NCBI GenBank assembly: GCA_031424975.1
Contig: JANPIL010000239.1
Location: 1-7,982 of the forward strand
Source: Xanthocytophaga sp031424975
GTDB lineage: Bacteria; Bacteroidota; Bacteroidia; Cytophagales; 172606-1
Reading direction: 5' to 3'
DNA: 7,982 nt
Every line of letters starts with the position of its first letter. Position 1 is the stretch's first letter. The notes under the pieces are model-generated. The model was not told where the DNA came from, did not search any database, and was given only the letters and a program-made list of their open reading frames with translations. The position numbers were made by a program, and so were the translations under genes. Shown one piece after another: positions 4,782 through 7,982 of this stretch.

Positions 4782-7700
4782 TCAATGCGAAACCACGATT
4801 TTTTCCATGGCGATGATAGCCGTATCGGTGGCAACTTCCACGTAATACACTCCCGATGGCAGGGCACTTGTCGGAACGGTCATTTTCCGCCCGCTCCCGG
4901 CGGCTTCATTCACGTACACGACCTTGCCGAGCAGGTTGGTCAGTTTCACTTGTATGCGTTTGGCCGACCGGATGTTTGCGCCCAGCGAAATATACAGGCG
5001 GTCATTGGCCGGATTGGGGAAAATGGTGACCGATGCCTGCATATCCACGCTGATGATGGACGAATAGGTGAGAAACCCGTCGTAGTCTACGGCCCGGATG
5101 CGGTAATAATTGAAGCCAAACGCGGGCGTGGCATCAGTGCTGTTGTATTTTGCCACGGATACATTGCCGGTGGCGGCCACCGTGCCGATGTCTTCAAAAT
5201 CACGCCCGTTCAGTGACTTCTCTACAATAAAATGCCGCACATTTCTCTCCTCCAGGGTAGTCCAGTTCAGTTTCACGCCGCCGGGCGTGACCATGCCGGA
5301 CAGTTTGATGGAACCGACCGGCAGCGGAACCAAACAATTGAACCGCGCATCGGGCGTTGCAATGCGGCAAAACTCATTGCCAGTGTTGGCGCCGTTCTCA
5401 CTCGCCACCAAGGATCGCAGCCGGTCGCCGTTGAGCAACGGTTTGTTTATACTGATCAAATAAGCCTTTATGCCGTTCAAGTCAAGCGTGTTGATGCCCC
5501 GGTCTATGTCTTCTGTGGCAATGTCCACATTCCTCCACTTGTCAACGCCCAAACTATCTTCGTACGTTGGAAACCCGGTTGCACAGTCGCTCAAGCAGCG
5601 AAGCACCTGCCATTGGTAGAAAGGTTTCCTGAATTCCTTGCCGGTTGGGGTCAGCGTGAGTGCGTTATCCGAACACCCGAATACAGCCGGAGTGACAGTG
5701 TAGTTCGGGCCGCAGGGGCGGAAACTGATGTTGTCAATGGCCAAGTCGTTGCCGTTGCCGCCGGGTGCCCGGTTGCGGATGGCAAGTTTTATGTTGCTCA
5801 CGTTTTTGGTTTGGAACGTGAAGCCGATGCGGTGCCACTGCTCATCGTTGGCAATGGACGTGGGTGGGATATACACCACTACATCATCAATCAAAAATTC
5901 GATTTCGGGGTTCAGGTGGTAGCCCCGGCAGCCAGGGCAGCCATTGGTGGCCGCGCCAATAGAGACGGTTCCGGTCTGGTCGGTTCCCGGCTCGCTGAAC
6001 TGGCCGCAGCCCGGCTCCCTGATAGTGTCGCAGACGGTCCCCCCCCTTACAATGGTGGAACCAGGATTGGTAATAGACCGCATCTGCTTGCCAAACAGGT
6101 TGATAATGTCCAAGTAGAACTCGTACTGTGTGCCCGCGCAAATGTTGTTGACCGTCCGCTCAAAAAACTTGCTGCGGTTATAAGAGGCGTTTACCACCAT
6201 CATCATTCCCTTTTGATCATTGTCGTTGGCATAAGTATGTATCCATATTGGCGTGGCAAAACCACCTTGAAAAGGAGACCTCGACTGGCTGCCCACGTAA
6301 AACGCGCCGTCGTTAGGTTGGCCGTTTCCGTTAGGTGGGGTGGGTAGGTACAAAAAACCCAAACCGGTGGCAAAATTGTCGTAGGTTGTGCCTGGTGCCT
6401 CCCAAAGAGCGGTCGGCCTCTTGATGACGGTGACAGCCCGGGGGTCGGTGCCGGCATACGGGGCGGTGGAACCGTACGAACCGCCAGGCTCGATGCGGCT
6501 GGGCACACTGAACCCCGACGCATCAGATGCATACGGCAGGTTGTAAGGTCTGTCAGTGGTTACGAACTCATCCGCATCCATGGCATTCAGGGCATTGGTC
6601 TTGACCGTGCCGAAGTTGCCGGCCGGGTATATCTGCACACCCGTTTTGCCTTGGCACAAATCCTTCAGCGTGGAAATCACTTTTGAGGACAAGGCCGCCT
6701 TCTCGAAACTGCCGCCAAAGCGAATCTCGTCAATGGAACTGAAATCGGCCGAAGTGCCTCCGGCGTAAGCAACCGAATGGAAGGAAAGGTCGTTGGCGGC
6801 TGCGGCACCCGATGGCCTGGTCACCGTTAAGTCCGGAGCGGGTATCGCTGGATGGCTGTTGTAGGGGGCACTGCCATCCTTGATAACATACAGGTTCACG
6901 GTCTGGCTGCCCGTGTAGCTGAAGGTAATGCTAACCACCAGCAAATCAAAACCACCCACAATCTGAACGGGACTTTTGGTAACTGCCCCGCCAACCTTGA
7001 TGCTCCAATATTTGGGAAGACCTGTATTTGATGCAGTTCCGAAGTAGCCGACCGATACTTTGTTATTGTCGTCATCATAGGGATCGGAGTTGCTATGCAG
7101 GTTGATATAGGCCTCGTCATTCGCACTGGAATTGATGCTCATCAGGAATCCCATCCAAATGGTGGTTCCTCCAGCACCAATCACGGTAACATCGGTTGCG
7201 CTGGGGTGCGCGGCTTGGGCCGTGGTGGCAGCCCTGCGCAACGTGCTGTTGGCAAGGGGTGGCGTGGCGGTGGTGAGCGGATACTGGTAGAAATACGCCG
7301 CCGTACTGGTCTGTAGCCGCCTGCCAATGGTTTTGCCCGCGCCAGTACCACCATTGGCAAAAAATCCCGTATTCACCAGACTCCAAACATCGTCCGCGCT
7401 GCTAACCGTGGAGGAGAGTTGAGTGCCGACGTAATAACCGGCGGCGGTTGGCGATGCACCAGTGGGCAGACTACCATCGGGCAAAACATCCGATTGCACC
7501 CAATCGCCCGCCCAGCCTAAGGCATAGGGTGAGTTGGTATTCAAATGCTCTTTATTGATGCTGTGCAATTTGAGCGGGGAAGCACTAACCGCCGGATAAG
7601 CTGTCTGCCGGTCGGGAGCTAGCCCTTGAGGGATGCCATTGAACACTGCCCCCACAAATCCCAAACCGTTGTAGTAGTCAAAACCCTCATAGGCGAACAC

Positions 7701-7883
7701 ATCGGGACGTTGCGCAAATAACGGACTAAAAGTAAGCAGACAAAAACAGAAAACACTTGCCAGAAAACCCGCAAACCGAGCCAATGGCTTTCGGTTGGCA
7801 AAGCGGCCGCGGCCATGAAAGGCATTGGCCGCACGGCAGGACGGCATTGCCCCTGTACAAATCGTGGTAAAGAATATTTTCAT
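4782..7883 (-). CDS. Large multidomain surface protein with T9SS type A sorting domain
   Basis: This is a 1033-residue exported protein. The hydrophobic signal segment is at about 34-57 (LARFAGFLASVFCFC... ending PLFA|Q). About 60-400 looks like a concanavalin/LamG-like jelly roll: it opens FAYEGFDY, has GWAGDW at 123-128 and IWMGFLM at 242-248, and closes with SIDEIRFGGS. About 410-725 is a second beta-sandwich common in Bacteroidota secreted proteins (NNICAGTQYEFYLDIIN, IEFLIDDVVVY, RNRAPGGNGNDLAIDNISFRPCGP). It holds a Cys-containing insert (C618, C626, C649, C652, the last two as GCPGC). About 730-850 is Ig-like with paired cysteines. About 855-947 is fibronectin III-like (KLNWTT, then VEKSLNGRDFEDIG, then NYYRIRAVDYDGF). 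About 950-1033 is the type A sorting domain (TIFPNPANDRLYI, LLGKVVY, LPSGVYYVEV, EKIVV). T9SS cleaves this domain and attaches or releases the rest. It is likely a carbohydrate- or surface-binding protein; no catalytic motif was recognised. The 33 residues before the hydrophobic segment are unusually long, so the true start may be downstream, e.g. ATG 7847. No clear promoter was seen in 7884-7982. Confidence 0.9.
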   Translation of the reverse strand: MKIFFTTICTGAMPSCRAANAFHGRGRFANRKPLARFAGFLASVFCFCLLTFSPLFAQRPDVFAYEGFDYYNGLGFVGAVFNGIPQGLAPDRQTAYPAVSASPLKLHSINKEHLNTNSPYALGWAGDWVQSDVLPDGSLPTGASPTAAGYYVGTQLSSTVSSADDVWSLVNTGFFANGGTGAGKTIGRRLQTSTAAYFYQYPLTTATPPLANSTLRRAATTAQAAHPSATDVTVIGAGGTTIWMGFLMSINSSANDEAYINLHSNSDPYDDDNNKVSVGYFGTASNTGLPKYWSIKVGGAVTKSPVQIVGGFDLLVVSITFSYTGSQTVNLYVIKDGSAPYNSHPAIPAPDLTVTRPSGAAAANDLSFHSVAYAGGTSADFSSIDEIRFGGSFEKAALSSKVISTLKDLCQGKTGVQIYPAGNFGTVKTNALNAMDADEFVTTDRPYNLPYASDASGFSVPSRIEPGGSYGSTAPYAGTDPRAVTVIKRPTALWEAPGTTYDNFATGLGFLYLPTPPNGNGQPNDGAFYVGSQSRSPFQGGFATPIWIHTYANDNDQKGMMMVVNASYNRSKFFERTVNNICAGTQYEFYLDIINLFGKQMRSITNPGSTIVRGGTVCDTIREPGCGQFSEPGTDQTGTVSIGAATNGCPGCRGYHLNPEIEFLIDDVVVYIPPTSIANDEQWHRIGFTFQTKNVSNIKLAIRNRAPGGNGNDLAIDNISFRPCGPNYTVTPAVFGCSDNALTLTPTGKEFRKPFYQWQVLRCLSDCATGFPTYEDSLGVDKWRNVDIATEDIDRGINTLDLNGIKAYLISINKPLLNGDRLRSLVASENGANTGNEFCRIATPDARFNCLVPLPVGSIKLSGMVTPGGVKLNWTTLEERNVRHFIVEKSLNGRDFEDIGTVAATGNVSVAKYNSTDATPAFGFNYYRIRAVDYDGFLTYSSIISVDMQASVTIFPNPANDRLYISLGANIRSAKRIQVKLTNLLGKVVYVNEAAGSGRKMTVPTSALPSGVYYVEVATDTAIIAMEKIVVSH
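6039..6046 (-). repeat. G8 homopolymer in the coding strand of the large secreted protein
   Basis: Eight consecutive G residues on the - (coding) strand encode the end of R613 and G614-G615. This is long enough for slipped-strand errors. A one-base change would shift the frame about 420 codons before the sorting domain. The frame is intact in this window. Confidence 0.6.
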
Positions 7884-7982
7884 AGCTGTGGTAGATAATG
7901 CTTCTTCCGAGCGCGGTTTCCCTCCGGTTGCGGCGGGATTCCGAGGTTGGTCTGTCAGTCACGTAAAATTCGCGTTCTTTAA

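Noticed and set aside
5232..6347. A 371-codon open frame on + antisense to the large secreted protein gene
   Set aside because: It is a shadow frame in GC-rich coding DNA. Its translation has no recognisable domain, while the - strand frame has a signal peptide, ordered domains and a sorting signal.

Overview
The window looks chromosomal and comes from a member of the Bacteroidota. The evidence is a type IX secretion (T9SS) type A sorting domain, a gliding-motility-type (type B) C-terminal domain, a PorP/SprF-family barrel, and promoter elements of the TTG-N20-TAnnTTTG kind used by that phylum. GC content is roughly half by eye. A Saprospiria/Chitinophagia-like lineage is plausible, but the sequence does not settle it.

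Left part (1-2198, housekeeping and accessory metabolism). The window opens inside the 3' end of a + strand HD-domain gene resembling the PhnZ-type phosphonate oxygenases. A strong bidirectional terminator separates it from a convergent tRNA-Glu(UUC) on the - strand. Next comes a - strand 2[4Fe-4S] ferredoxin of the Allochromatium type. It is divergent from a + strand LuxC-family acyl-CoA reductase, with about 245 bp of shared regulatory DNA between them. A hairpin closes the reductase gene.

Right part (2199-7883, all - strand, read right to left). Three cell-surface genes lie in tandem: a 1033-residue multidomain protein with a T9SS type A sorting domain; a 359-residue protein with two PKD-like domains and a type B sorting domain; and a 469-residue PorP/SprF-family outer-membrane protein whose C-terminus carries a linker and a SPOR-like domain. 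PorP/SprF proteins are known partners of type B cargo, so the last two look like a dedicated export and anchoring pair. The first is probably a surface or released adhesin/lectin-like protein.

The least explained signals are these. (1) The PorP barrel is fused to a predicted peptidoglycan-binding SPOR-like domain. (2) A roughly 34-bp sequence with an invariant 13-bp core occurs four times, always at gene boundaries; one copy overlaps the apparent TTG start of the PorP gene. (3) A G8 tract in the coding strand of the large secreted protein could be a slippage switch. No CRISPR array, insertion sequence or prophage was found.
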